Assembly: GCA_022702545.1 (NCBI GenBank)
Contig: JAHRBC010000003.1
Location: 2,232,001-2,296,000, forward strand
Reading direction: 5' to 3'
Source of the DNA: Phycomyces nitens
Taxonomy: Eukaryota > Mucoromycota > Mucoromycetes > Mucorales > Phycomycetaceae
DNA length: 64,000 bases
Part shown: piece by piece, positions 45,906 through 56,660 of the stretch
Numbering within the stretch: position 1 is the first letter of the stretch
How the letters are laid out: each line of letters begins with the position of its first letter
Notes under the pieces: generated by a model
What the model was told of the DNA's origin: nothing
Database searches by the model: none
Seen by the model: only the letters and a program-made list of their open reading frames with translations
Made by a program: the position numbers and the translations under genes

Positions 45906-47217
45906 CATCTCTTGAATTAATGCTACTATATGAAACGTACAGATGTAAATACTAGATGCAGTAGAAGGAGAATAGAGAATGCGCAATATGATTAATTAAA
46001 GAGTGTAAACATATTATAATATTCTTACCATAGAAAATATATTGCTGTAAAGTCAGCTCATAAGATTTAAAACTAATTCGAATATAATGGTAGTTGGCAG
46101 AATGAGTACATCATTAATAAAACAATATGCATATTCTACAGAGATTCCCAGGTGGGGAGGTGGGGAACAACAAACTTTAGTGTAATATAGCTGTAAAAAA
46201 TTTTCACCTTTTTTTAGTATCTGAAAAATTATGAGATGAGTGTTTCATTCCTTGATTAAAGATAGCAGACTTGAAGATGTGGTATACAAGATTCTAATCA
46301 GATGTTTATGTCATTGACAACCTTATATAAGGGAGGGTCATTTAGTTTTACTTCAAAAAAGTAGAGCAAAGAAAAGAAAAGAAATATAAACTAACCTCGG
46401 CGTAATACAGCTATAAAAAAATTTCATTTTTTTTTGGTGCTTGAAAAAGGGCGAGATGTGTGTTTCATTCCTAGATTAAAAACAACAGAGCTGAAGATGT
46501 GGTATACAAGATGCCAATCAGGCATTTATTAAAGTGGCAATCTTACGTGATGGAGAGTTATTCGATTTTATTTCAAAGGAGAGGACCAAAGCAAAGATAA
46601 AACAGCTAAAGGAAAAGAGGAAAAGAAAAAGTGTGCTAAAACATATACTAAAAATATGAGAGAACCAATAAGAGCAGCCTAAAGAATATTAAAGACTTAG
46701 TCTGTTTCTCTTAGATGAAGGCTCATTGCTCATTCCTAGTGGTGTAAACCTATATCAAACAGTAGAAATATTATATTAATATTAAATTGAGAATAGATGA
46801 GCAACAAAAAAGCTCTAACTTATAGTACATCTGTCATGATTGGGGATTCAGCCTCGTCATCCGTTTGAAATACCTCATCTTCAGAAAGAAAAGAACTGCT
46901 TGCTCTTTCCTGCTATAACATAATAAAAATATTGTATTAATTATAATGTATATTCAAATGTTTGTTAATTAATAAACTTGCCTGGCTGTTCTCTGCTATT
47001 TTTCTCTTACGAGTCTGGTTTGCACTCTTAAAGGTGTCTTGAAGAAGATTCTTGGCACACCACATTCTTTTGCACTTGTAAATGTGGAATGCTATTGTCC
47101 TAGCCGTGCCTCACTGGCCACAATCATTGATGACAGGTACGTTGATTTTGTCATCATTGACCAAGAATTGTCTTTGCTGCTGTTGCTATTATTAGTCAAA
47201 TAATCTCTTACCTACCC
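45906..47217. other. J interior, no intact gene
   Basis: AT-rich sequence. A diverged direct repeat of about 220 bp is visible: 46190-46375 and 46395-46575 share GTGTTTCATTC, GAAGATGTGGTATACAAGAT and the following spacing. The stretch 46700-47217 has donor/acceptor-like sites on minus and possible decayed coding sequence leading into the piece at 47218. I cannot support a gene. Confidence 0.4.
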
Positions 47218-48095
47218 ATGGAAAAAGTAATTAGAGTATACTCCAAGCTTATCACGTCAAACTTGAAGGGTGGTAGAAATGCCAGTTTGCTTGTTGAGCG
47301 CTTTGCTGTTCATAGCTTTGTCAGTTCAGCAAACAGCTCTCAGAATTATCCCAGTACAAGTCAGCCATCCACATATAATGAAGCAAGTTTCTTGGATCTT
47401 CCAGATGGTGTAAGTGCTGCCCAGCTATGGGAGCCATTCAACTGACATGCCAGCTTGAATTATGATGACTTGGAAGGTGTTAGCAGCCCTGTTGTCAAGA
47501 ATACTTTGGCAAAGTACTATGTGCGAAACAGTGGTATGAACAGTATTGAACTTGATGACCCGACAATTGTTGTTGCTTCTCGTCTTTGGAAAAATTCAAC
47601 CGTACATTCTTCATGTATGTACCGAAGAATAAAAAACGAGACCAGACGTGGCAATCATCATGTGATGTTCACCTGTCCATACAGAAAGTGAGTATTGGTA
47701 TTAGTCAAAATACAAAATAGAGATCACTCGCATTTTTTATATTTTTATCTAGCTGTTGCAATATAACTATTCAAAGCTGGTTTGTTGGCACCGTGGAATT
47801 TTATTTTGAGCATAAAGAGGTTGATGGCACACCACACTTTCTGGCATTCGTTGAAGTGATGAAAGAGCATGGTACAGCAGCCCATGACTCATCTGTGCCA
47901 ATTGTAATACGGCGGTCACACAGCTCAACTGGACAAACAACCCAGCCAAAATATGCTGTTAATGTGGATGACATTCAGCATCAAGTTGGGCTCATCCAGT
48001 ACCCTCCGAGTAGTAATCAGTTCTTTATCATTGCACCATATTACGTGTTTAATGACAATCTGCGTGTGACCATGGGGAACCTTGCCACTTTATAA
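47218..48095 (+). pseudogene. Decayed C-terminal module of a tnp2-like protein in element J
   Basis: Frames 47218-47691 (with a TGA at 47443-47445) and 47758-48095, joined by an intron 47688-47757 (GTGAGT to TCTAG), encode a domain with QSWFVGTVEFYFEH, TPHFLAFVEVMKEHG, NVDDIQHQVGLIQYP and FIIAPYYVFND. This resembles the C-terminal domain that follows the tnp2 core in fungal CMC transposases (compare GEIQYLFVHAF and HTFAFVNWFKT in A), but no catalytic core precedes it. J is therefore non-autonomous; the piece may be a remnant of its original transposase. Confidence 0.55.
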
Positions 48096-48419
48096 AAATT
48101 TTCTTTTTCTTTTTCTTTCCTTATAAATATCAATATCAAATAAAATAAAATAAAATGGCTAATAATGTCAAAAACAAAAAAATTGTTTCAAAAAAACGGT
48201 AGCATAACTACCGTTTTGTTCACACAGGCGAAAAATTATTTTTCTCAAAAATGCGCAACATCTTTAACACCAAATAAAATGCTCATTTCAATAAACAAGG
48301 TTGTCTAAAAACTTACGAGCCCTTTCTATGGTACTACAACTACCTCATTGCCTGATGAAAAGACATTCCATGCGACTTTTATGAATCGGCATTGATGACA
48401 TTACCTTTCAACCACAATC

Positions 48420-48504
48420 TGCGGAGATAAAGTGCTCTAAAATCATAAAAAACGGTAGTTATGCTACCGTTTTTGGCACAGCTACCAGTCCTTCTGCCGT
48501 AGTG
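48420..48504. repeat. Subterminal GGTAGTTA repeats, right end of J
   Basis: Copies of AACGGTAGTTATG and CTACCGTTTT occur at 48195-48215 and 48448-48490, mirroring the left end and the left end of K. Confidence 0.65.
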
Positions 48505-48819
48505 CTAAATATCAAGAGAGAAATGCACTATCGGGAAGTATACAAAAGGAGTAATATCAAGAAGTGCGAAAGGAACAAGTGCAATGCAGTGGGAAGCAAA
48601 TGAAAAAGAAAATATAAATCAAAGGAAAAGAAAAGGGGAAAACATTTAGAACTCAATGGTGTTGTTGACGTAGGTGAATGATTCCAAAAGATTGGGTCAT
48701 GCCTTGCATATCCCAAGGGAAGGTGACGTCTTCGGCTGTCCCAAGGTAAAAACTTCGAAGTCACTTAGTAAATTGAGAGTTGGTGATCGTTGCTACAACA
48801 GTTTACAACTCTTATGTCA
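48505..48819. repeat. LTR-like unit a, right segment
   Basis: It continues 38495 after the J insertion, matches unit c at 50350-50658, and ends CTTATGTCA at 48819 followed by AAA and the next unit. Confidence 0.75.
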
Positions 48820-48822
48820 AAA

Positions 48823-49801
48823 TGACGTGTGTGGTGCTTGGCGATGTGGTAGATGTTGATAAAGAAGAAATTGAATAAAATGAATATAGAAATATAAAAG
48901 AATGAATAAAAGATATCGCCGGGTTTGAGGGTAATGGGTTCAAAATAGGGTAAAAAGTGAGTGTCTATTCCACAAGAACACTCTAAATACAAATAACAAG
49001 GGGGTTAAGTTCTCTATTCTACAAGAGAGACTTAATAGAATGATATAAGGAAATAACTGAACTCAAGTGAGAACAATTAAAATACAACAATCAAAATACA
49101 AAGAGGGGTACAAATAATATAATCAAAACCAATCCACTGCAGGGATTTGGTTAAAACAAAAATATAATAAACGGAAAATTGACAAGAGAAATAGCAACCG
49201 CGTGCCTCGAAAACTTGTAGTCAGAATATAAGACAGATGATAATCCTCGTTTATTGAAAGAATTCAAAGGGGTATTTATACTACTTTGTGGATAAACAAT
49301 ATTGAACAATTCTACTTAGATGATGTAAATTTTTATAAGAAAATGGGCTAAGAGACATCAGTGACTATCGTATAATGCTCGGTTAAAAGAAAATGAGAAG
49401 TGTCTTTAACAATTTTGGTAAAGGACAACCTTCAAGGAAAACTAAAGAGAAAAATGAAATAATGTAAAAAGGATTTCTAAACTAAATTGATGTTCTTTAC
49501 TGAAAGTGTTAAGAATAGAGCAACGGAAAAATGTAATAAAATAATTGACTAATTTTTAGTCAAAGAAAATAGTACTTGAGAAATTTGACTAAGTCAACAT
49601 CCTCTTTAACAAAAATGGGATTGACAAGAAAACAGGAGAAAAAGGAAAAAGGGGTGAAATCATCTCAATCGTTGGGCAGCCGTCGGTGTTACAAATACAT
49701 TGCTGCCAGAAAGACCTTGAGTTCGGTACACTTCATGGGCCGGGAAGGGGTTCGGTCCGGGTAAGTGCAAAGAGCTGACAAAATCACAACGCAACGTGTC
49801 A
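48823..49801. repeat. LTR-like unit b, 979 bp, non-coding
   Basis: It begins TGACGTGTGTGGTGC and ends CGCAACGTGTCA, TG...CA ends with an inverted terminal repeat typical of LTRs. It is followed by AAAAAG and unit c. It contains GACAA-rich stretches and an AT-rich box like units c-e. No internal retrotransposon genes follow, so it is a solo LTR. Confidence 0.65.
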
Positions 49802-49807
49802 AAAAAG

Positions 49808-50658
49808 TGACGCGTGTTGAGTTATGGTGTGTGGTGCAACAGGTCAGAATATATAAATAATATATATTGTATTCTTGTGATTTCGCTCAGGACAATCCAA
49901 CAAGAAGAATTTGACAATCAGACGGGACTTGAAATAGATAAAGACAGTAAACAGGCAAACGGACAGGCAAACGGACAGGCAAACGGACAGGCAAACGGAC
50001 AGGTAAACGGACAACGGACAAATGGACAAACAGACAAATGGACAAACGGACAAACAAACAAACAGACAAACGATGAGACAGTACTTGTAGATCCTAACAG
50101 TGTGCAACTTAGTATTTCCCGCAGGACAATAGCTCAAGTTCAGGGACGATGTTCAAAAGAAATAGAGAGAAAACTGAATGTATTTTATTGAATGAAAAAT
50201 GGAGCTTTTTTATACTAATTGACAACTGTGCACGTAGTGACAATCTAGATATAACTTATGCTAAATGATGATTATCGAGAAGAGTGTACAGTTCTTCGGG
50301 CATAATCACAAAAGGAAATACTCGAAAGGAAAACAAAAAGAAAACTAAACATCAAGAGAGAAATGCACTATCGGGAAGTATACAAAAAGAGTAATATCAA
50401 GAAGTGCAAAAGGAACAAGTGCAATGCAGAGGGAAGCAAACAAAAAAGGAAATATAAATCAAAGGAAAAGAAAGGGGAAAACATTTAGAACTCAACGGGG
50501 TTGTTGACGTAGACAAATGATTCCAAGAGATCGGATCATGCCTTGCATGTCCCAAGGGAAGGTGACGTCTTCAACTGTCCCAAGGTAAAAACTTCAAAGT
50601 CACTTAGTAAATTGAGGGTTGGTGGTCGTTGCTCCAACATTCTACAACACTTGTGTCA
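49808..50658. repeat. LTR-like unit c, 851 bp, non-coding
   Basis: It begins TGACGCGTGTTGAG and ends CAACACTTGTGTCA. From 49842 it matches unit a. It includes a 12-bp tandem run (ACAGGCAAACGG and variants, about 49950-50085), which creates a spurious Gln-Ala-Asn-Gly ORF. It is followed by AAAG. Confidence 0.75.
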
Positions 50659-50662
50659 AAAG

Positions 50663-51342
50663 TGACGCGTGATGTGTTTGTATGGTTGTGTATGGTAACC
50701 AAACGGGCGACAAATAAAATATATAAAAGAAACAATGAAAGAACCAGTAAAAGACTAACGAAACTCAACAGAAATATCCCCAAAATGACCGGGCAAAATA
50801 TAACTGCTCTTCAGAGATCGAGAGCTTAAACTCAAAAGAATAAAATAACCGTAAAATTGATCGTAAAACTGACTGATGATCTTTATTTCATTAGAAAAGA
50901 ATGTCTTTTATAGACAAAGAAAATAACTAAAAGAATAACCAAAAAATGAAATAATAAAATAATAAAATGATGCCATCAAGGCCAAAGGAAAAATATAATA
51001 AAAAAAATACTATAACATAGTAAAGAAAAGGGTAAGACAAAGAAGTAGGGGAAATAAACTAAAGAAGTACAGAATAGTGCAATCCTGCAAGAAAGTGAGA
51101 AAGGATTCACAAAGGAAATATAAAAGGAAAGAGTATAAAAAAGGAAATAATAAAATGTGATAAAATAAAAATAAAGAAAAATTGAAAAGAAGGAGAAATA
51201 AAGAAACTCGGGGATCGGCCATCCTTACTCGGCTCGGACTTCTTCTTCGGACTGGTCCGGCCTCCGACCCCTCCTAGGCCTGTTCCGGGCCCTTGGTCCG
51301 GCTTCATGGTCGAAACCGAACCTGCCCACAACACACGTGTCA
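50663..51342. repeat. LTR-like unit d, 680 bp, non-coding
   Basis: It begins TGACGCGTGATGTG and ends CACAACACACGTGTCA; AAA separates it from unit e. Its interior keeps the block TTTATTTCATTAGAAAAGAA followed by TATAGACAAAG, common to all units. A GC-rich patch lies at about 51215-51320. Confidence 0.65.
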
Positions 51343-51345
51343 AAA

Positions 51346-52536
51346 TGACGCGTGTTGAGTTTGTTGTGAGTGAAAACGAGTCAGAAAAATATAGTAAATT
51401 GAATACCTCACGTTGACAATAACGAGGGTGCAATAAAGAATGAATATAACGGGGGTAGAACCGCAATTCAAAGACAGCAAGAGGACAAAAGAAGAGAAAA
51501 TGAAGAAATAGACAGAGATATATGAACTTCGCTCGGGACAGTTAGATATATTCTTGACAGCAATGGAAACAGGGAGGAAGAGATATAATAGGAGAGGGGA
51601 ACTAGATAATTTCACTCAGGACAATTATTAAAGTTGACAGCAAGGTACTGGGAAGATACAGATTTGGACGGAAAAGGGAATTGGATGAAAAGAAAAATCA
51701 ATCTTGGCACGAAGTATGTTTAGGAATTTCTATACAAGACAATTCACTAATTCAGGGACGGAAAATAAGAGAGAGATAACTGATAATGTTTATTGATTGA
51801 AATTTTGGTCTCTTATATAGACTTCGTAAAATGTTACTTAGTGATAAATGGTGAATTGATTAATAATAAAATATAGGAATTGGGTGTGTGAATGAAAAAT
51901 AGAACAGTATATGAGATAATGGATAAGGATAATAATGACTTTGGGGGAGAGGTATGAGATGATAAGACAAAATAAGATATGATAGTATGAGAAAATGGGA
52001 TATACAGTGAAGGTGATAATATAAAAATGGAGGACAAATATGATAAGACAAAATGAGATATGAAAATGTGCGAAGACAGTGTAAATATGAAGTATGAAGA
52101 TATGGATAACAGTAATATGATAAAGTGAGCAGTGTGAGAGAAGGGACAGAGATATGAAGGGGTATGAATAAAATGAAGTGCCGATGTGTGAGAGGGTGTA
52201 AAGAGGTAGATAACATGAAGAGAAAGATAAGTGCGCACAGACAGCAACGTGGGGAGAAAGGAAGGGAAGATAGATGACAAAAATAGTGTACAATGGATAA
52301 ATATGGAAATGGATAGGAGGGGTTTGAAATGAGAGCGAGGGTGACAAATATGGAAAATCAAAGAAGTGCGGAGAAAAGGGAGATATGAGAAATAAGGTGA
52401 CTTGCAAATGGAGAAAGGTGACGTTGCCAAGTTGATCAGGATGCTACGTCACGCTTTCTAGCAGGGAAGACCTTGGAAAAGTCACGTGAAATGGAGAGAA
52501 GTGGGCGAAGCTGGAAACCCTACAACACCCGTGTCA
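51346..52536. repeat. LTR-like unit e, 1191 bp, adjacent to the tRNA gene
   Basis: It begins TGACGCGTGTTGAG and ends CAACACCCGTGTCA at 52536. Only AAAAGAGTAT separates it from the tRNA start. The purine-rich strand (51830-52430) gives long low-complexity minus-strand ORFs that I do not accept as genes. Confidence 0.7.
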
Positions 52537-52546
52537 AAAAGAGTAT

Positions 52547-52619
52547 GGGACTATGGCCCAATGGACAAGGCGTCTGACTACGAATCAGGAGATTCCAGGT
52601 TCGACCCCTGGTAGTCTCA
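52547..52619 (+). tRNA. tRNA-Arg (anticodon ACG), 73 nt, no intron
   Basis: Acceptor GGGACTA pairs with TAGTCTC; the D arm is GCC-loop-GGC; the anticodon stem TCTGA/TCAGG encloses CTACGAA with anticodon ACG; the T arm CCAGG-TTCGACC-CCTGG is perfect; the discriminator base is A. The B box GGTTCGACCC is canonical, so RNA polymerase III transcription is likely; a TTTTATTT run follows at 52629. It is the only plausible host gene in the window and is flanked 5' by an LTR array. Confidence 0.95.
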
Positions 52620-52667
52620 TCTCCAATTATTTTATTTGCATGTTGGATCTGAGTTGTTCTTTTATCG

Positions 52668-53250
52668 GACATTTGTCGTGCCTAATTTTGGTGAAACAAG
52701 CTCTAGTGACTTGTCTTTACAAATGAGACATGATTTGAAATGATTATTCATCTGTTTGTAATTACAGAAATTTGTAATCCGTTTATAATAATTTTGTAAG
52801 AACATTAGACACCTCTTCAGTGTAGTCAAAGATGAATAATCATTTAGAAAACTATATAAGATATCCAAATTCAAAACAATAAAAATTATCTTTTATCTTC
52901 TCTCTTATTTTGAATACTCCTGTGTATTAAAGCTTGACCAATTCGACTACGTTTACAGTGAATTGGAAGATAGCCTAGATCAGGAACGACACATTATTTT
53001 TGTCGTGCCTGAATTAATGTCAGCCAATCAGGATGACAATTACACAGAGTTCTCTTTTGAGAATGACGACCGAATTGATTCCCTTTTGCTCTCTGAAGAC
53101 CTAGAAGACATTAGTTATAACAAAAGTAGATTAGAAACAGAAACAGACATTTATGATAGCTGAGTAGGTTTAGAAAAGATATAAAAGAGGACAATATTTC
53201 ATTGAATAAATCTATCTTTCTATCCTCTTTTTACTCTTTTATCCTCGTTT
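52668..53250. repeat. Possible pair of short LTRs with almost no interior (TRIM-like)
   Basis: Two stretches begin TGTCGTGCCT (about 52676 and 53001) and end CGTTTACA (about 52952 and 53253); between them lie about 45 bp. Both end regions have a T/C-rich tract (ATCTTTTATCTTCTCTCTTA and relatives) before the terminus. Similarity in the middle is low, so the pairing is tentative. No gene is supported. Confidence 0.35.
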
Positions 53251-53259
53251 ACAATTCCC

Positions 53260-53697
53260 AGTGGGTTTGACCAATATTGACTGTGTTATAGCATTGGAAG
53301 AACAACCCAGATCCAAAACGACAATGAATTGAACATGGGCCATTTGTTTGATAAGTAAAAAAATTACAACTGGACTATAGTTATAATTTAGTAATTTTTA
53401 TTTTTTTTACATATATAACCAGCACAAAACATGGTTTATTAATTTAACTTTTTATTATAATCTATAGATAGTTTTTCTGACAAAGTATTATATGCTTGTT
53501 ATATATTGATATTGATCACAAAAAAATTTCAGAATGAATGATATAACTTTTATCAAAATAGGAGTAATATTCATAGAGAAAATATCAAAATAAAAATAAA
53601 TTATATTATTGGATATAAAATTGAAAACTAGTCACATTCGTATTAAAAACTTTATCTTGAATTTGAATATTCATTGATATAACTAACAAATTGGTAC
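53260..53697. other. AT-rich spacer before MULE L1, nothing recognised
   Basis: Very AT-rich, without ORF, terminal repeat or splice pattern that I can support. Confidence 0.5.
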
Positions 53698-56139
53698 GCA
53701 TCTCCTTATTTTCTATCATCTGATGTTTAAATTTGGAGGAATAACAGGAACTTGTGACAGCTTTTACTTTTACAAATTCTTGTAGTGTGATCTATTTACA
53801 TTTTTTAAATACTTTTTGTTACAAAACCTATTATGAAAAAGATTGATTTTTATTAACGTTGAGTATTTATATTTTGGAAATGAAGAGAGTTTTCATTCTT
53901 CAAGTCATCAACATGCTTTAATGCATCAAACAGTAACCTGTCTAACATCTCTAACTTAGAAATATCCACACCTGGAATGCTCCTCAATCTCTCCAAATCT
54001 TCTCTCTGATGATACAATGTTGTTGCATTGGCCATAATACTTTGGATTACTAAGCTAGGATCTTGCAATCCATTTCTTTGCTCAACATTGTTATCCACTA
54101 AAGCTTCATTTCTGACACTCTGGGCTGATTGTTGCAACTGCATGTGTGCATGGTCTTGCTGCTCATGATATACCAAATTTGCTTTACTGTATCGCTTGAG
54201 CAGGTACATATGCTTACATGGCAGTTGGCGACGGTGGAAACTGGGGCAAGAACACTTTTGGATCAACCCATGTTCAATCATGACAGTATACCATTGATTT
54301 TCTGTTGAAAAAGACTTGATTTGCCACTCACCATGAGAGTCATCCATACTATTACTAATCTCACCCAAAGGGTTAATGATCATAGAAGGGAGTATGTCCT
54401 CTTGGATTTGGGAGGCAGCAAAGGAGTTTCTTGAAAGCTCATTTTCAACAGGACCCATTCTTCCATTGCTGAAATTAAGTCTTTCAACCTCTTGTTCATA
54501 GTAGAACTCAACATCGTTGGTCAGGATAAAGACAAGACGGTCCAATCTTCTGATTCTTGCGTGATTGAAATAAATGACTTTCAGTTGGTTGTGCCATGAT
54601 TCAATGTAGTTGTTTGTCAAGTATCTTTGGTGGTGCTGCTGAACAAAAGGACGTCCCCATCTTCTCAATATATTTTCGCTTCCTGTCCATTTTCTCTCGA
54701 AATATCTTAGAAATTCAGGTTGATCTTGGATCATTCTTTTAAAGTCTCCAATTTTCGTTATGAAGATTGCTTCATTTGACTCAACAAGAATACTTTTCAA
54801 ACTGTTCTTCAGGCTTTGCTTATACTCTGCCAGCTGTTGCGTTGTAAATGATCCATCTAGCTTGACTTTACTGTCAAGGTTATGTTGCCAAGCACGAAGG
54901 ACATGAAATTCACAGTAGTGAATCGATGTTTGTGGTAATGCAGAGGTGATTGCATTGGCTTCGGCAATACAACAGTCAATCGTGATTGCCAATGGATTGA
55001 AGGGGTTGGTTTGGCGAAGATATACAAGCCATTGGTTGATGGGACCAACACTTTGATCATTTGTGATCATAAATGCAACAGGATAACCTTTTCCGGTTTC
55101 AGGGTGTTTGGTAACCAAGGAGTACATAACCTCCGTACTTCTACAGGAAACTCCGTGGGTGGCATCCAAGCAAAATGATTGAGATAAACTCATGATTTGT
55201 ACTTGTGTTGGCGACTGGAATCCAAATGCAAAGAGATCTTGGTTGTTTGAGTATGCCAAGAGATTTCCAATAAAGATTGAATAATTCTGGGATGCCAGCT
55301 TTTCGTTCAACCAGATTGACAAAGATGTCTTCTCATTTGAGTTAAACATATATAACAATGTTTCCATCTATATTTTGTATCATACTATTAAATTCAATCT
55401 CTTTTTCTTTACATCACTGCCAACAAACCTTCTTCATTCTATTGTAAATCTCTTCATAATTGGGCTTTCTGATACCCACACCCCAGTTTTCAATTTGTCT
55501 AAGAGTAGATATCCTTGTGTTTCTACAGCTGCTTCCACTTCTCAGCTGATCCTCGATGATCTTGATTGCCTCAGAGGGCAAAGGCAAAGTTCTGATTTCC
55601 TGGCGCTCTCCAGGAACATGATTGATATGATCTTTTGTCATGCAAAAGGTAACAATCGAGGTGCCATTATACTGCTTGATTTTCAAAGCAGCAGTACACC
55701 CACATCTCTTTGAGTCCTTTTGCGCAAGACGGATTTGACGCTTAGACTGATATTTTCCAGAACGATGACATTGTCTAGTCTCTCCAAAGACTAAACTTTG
55801 ATTCTGAAGTTTTCTATTTACTGTCCACTTTGTTGAGCAGAGTGCATTCATGCGGCCAAGGCACTGCTCCCATTCACTGGCTTTTACTGAGATTGTTGTA
55901 TTCAAAAGAAGCATTTTAATGCCTTCAATTGATGAGTTGATCAAAGCATTTTGGATGTTCGAAATGTTATAGATAATAGTGTTGTTGGACATTTTTGAAT
56001 ATTTTTAATAAAGAATTCAAGAAAGAAAAAAATAAAAAGAAATCGAGAGAAAATAACTAGTAACTCAGCCAAGCCTTCACTGAAAAAGCCACTATTCCTC
56101 CAAATTTAAACATCAGACGATAGAAAATAAGGAGATGCA
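53698..56139. mobile_element. MULE transposon L1, 2442 bp, complete
   Basis: Terminal inverted repeats of about 46 bp: left GCATCTCCTTATTTTCTATC at 53698, right (inverted) the same 20 bases followed by a single change, ending 56139. An 8-bp direct repeat ATTGGTAC/ATTGGTAT flanks it (one mismatch), within the 8-11 bp range of Mutator-like elements. It contains one spliced transposase gene on minus. Confidence 0.85.
53853..55992 (-). CDS. MULE transposase of L1, two exons, about 692 aa, open
   Basis: Exon 1 55429-55992, intron 55368-55428 (GTTTGT to TATAG, phase 0), exon 2 53853-55367. Exon 1 has a zinc-binding FAR1/GCM-like segment: KDSKRCGCTAALKIKQYNG, then HINHVPGERQE. Exon 2 has the MULE catalytic domain: LDATHGVSCRSTEVM (first Asp), TIDCCIAEANAI (second Asp), HYCEFHVLRAW and YLTNNYIESWHNQLK (Glu), then a SWIM zinc finger CSCPSFHRRQLPCKHMYLL. 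The last 100 residues are Gln-rich and end in a Leu-rich helix. Frame and motifs are intact and both termini are present, so L1 may be autonomous. Confidence 0.9.
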
Positions 56140-56210
56140 TTGGTATTTAAATCTGGGTCTGAAAACCCTGGCAACCTTCATTCAACCAAAATAAGGAGAT
56201 GCAAAAATAT
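56140..56210. repeat. Orphan MULE end and palindromic junction
   Basis: AATAAGGAGATGC (to 56202), AAAAATAT (56203-56210) and GCATCTCCTTATT (from 56211) form an inverted junction. The left arm is the last 13 bp of a MULE right terminus with no element attached; AAAAATAT fits an 8-bp target duplication of L2. Confidence 0.6.
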
Positions 56211-56660
56211 GCATCTCCTTATTTTTCCTCGATCGCTATCTGAATTTCGAGGAATAATAGGAACATGTGACAGTGTTTACTTTTTCAAATTCTTATATTA
56301 TTATTTATATTTATTCATATACCTCTTTCAAAATAAATGTTTTTATTATTATATTATAGAATTGATTTTATTATTGTTGGGTATTTATATTTCTAAAGTA
56401 TGAAGGATTTGCATTTTTCAAATCATCAAAATGCTTCATTGCATCCATTAGCGATCCAGTCATCATCTCTACTTTTTCAAGATCTACCCCTGGGATTCTT
56501 CTCAATGTCTCCAAATCTTCTTGTTGATGGTGCCATATTGCTGAACTAGTTATAGCATGCTGAAAGATAGAGTTGACATTGTCGGCTTCATCATCATTCA
56601 CATCACTACTTGTCTCAATTGCTTGGTCTACTGCAGTTTCTGTACTTTCAGACGTCTGGT

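Larger units (their letters stand above)
38496..48504. mobile_element. CMC element J, 10009 bp including nested N, duplication CTA
   Basis: Left end CACTACGGTGGAAAAAATGG at 38496; right end TCCTTCTGCCGTAGTG ends at 48504. CTA is repeated at 38493-38495 and 48505-48507, and the LTR sequence is continuous without it. J lacks an intact transposase of its own; it keeps a decayed C-terminal gene piece at 47218-48095. Both ends are packed with GGTAGTTA/TAACTACC motifs. The right 350 bp matches the left 350 bp of K in inverted orientation, so J and K form one family. Confidence 0.9.

Noticed and set aside
49814..50191. ORF with a Gln-Ala-Asn-Gly repeat
   Set aside because: It is produced by a 12-bp tandem repeat in the non-coding LTR-like unit c; the related unit a has a different reading in the same place.
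51834..52430. Two long overlapping minus-strand ORFs of about 190 codons
   Set aside because: They lie in a strongly strand-biased purine/pyrimidine stretch inside LTR-like unit e, where stop codons are rare by composition; the peptides are low-complexity Ser/Ile/Tyr/Phe without motifs.
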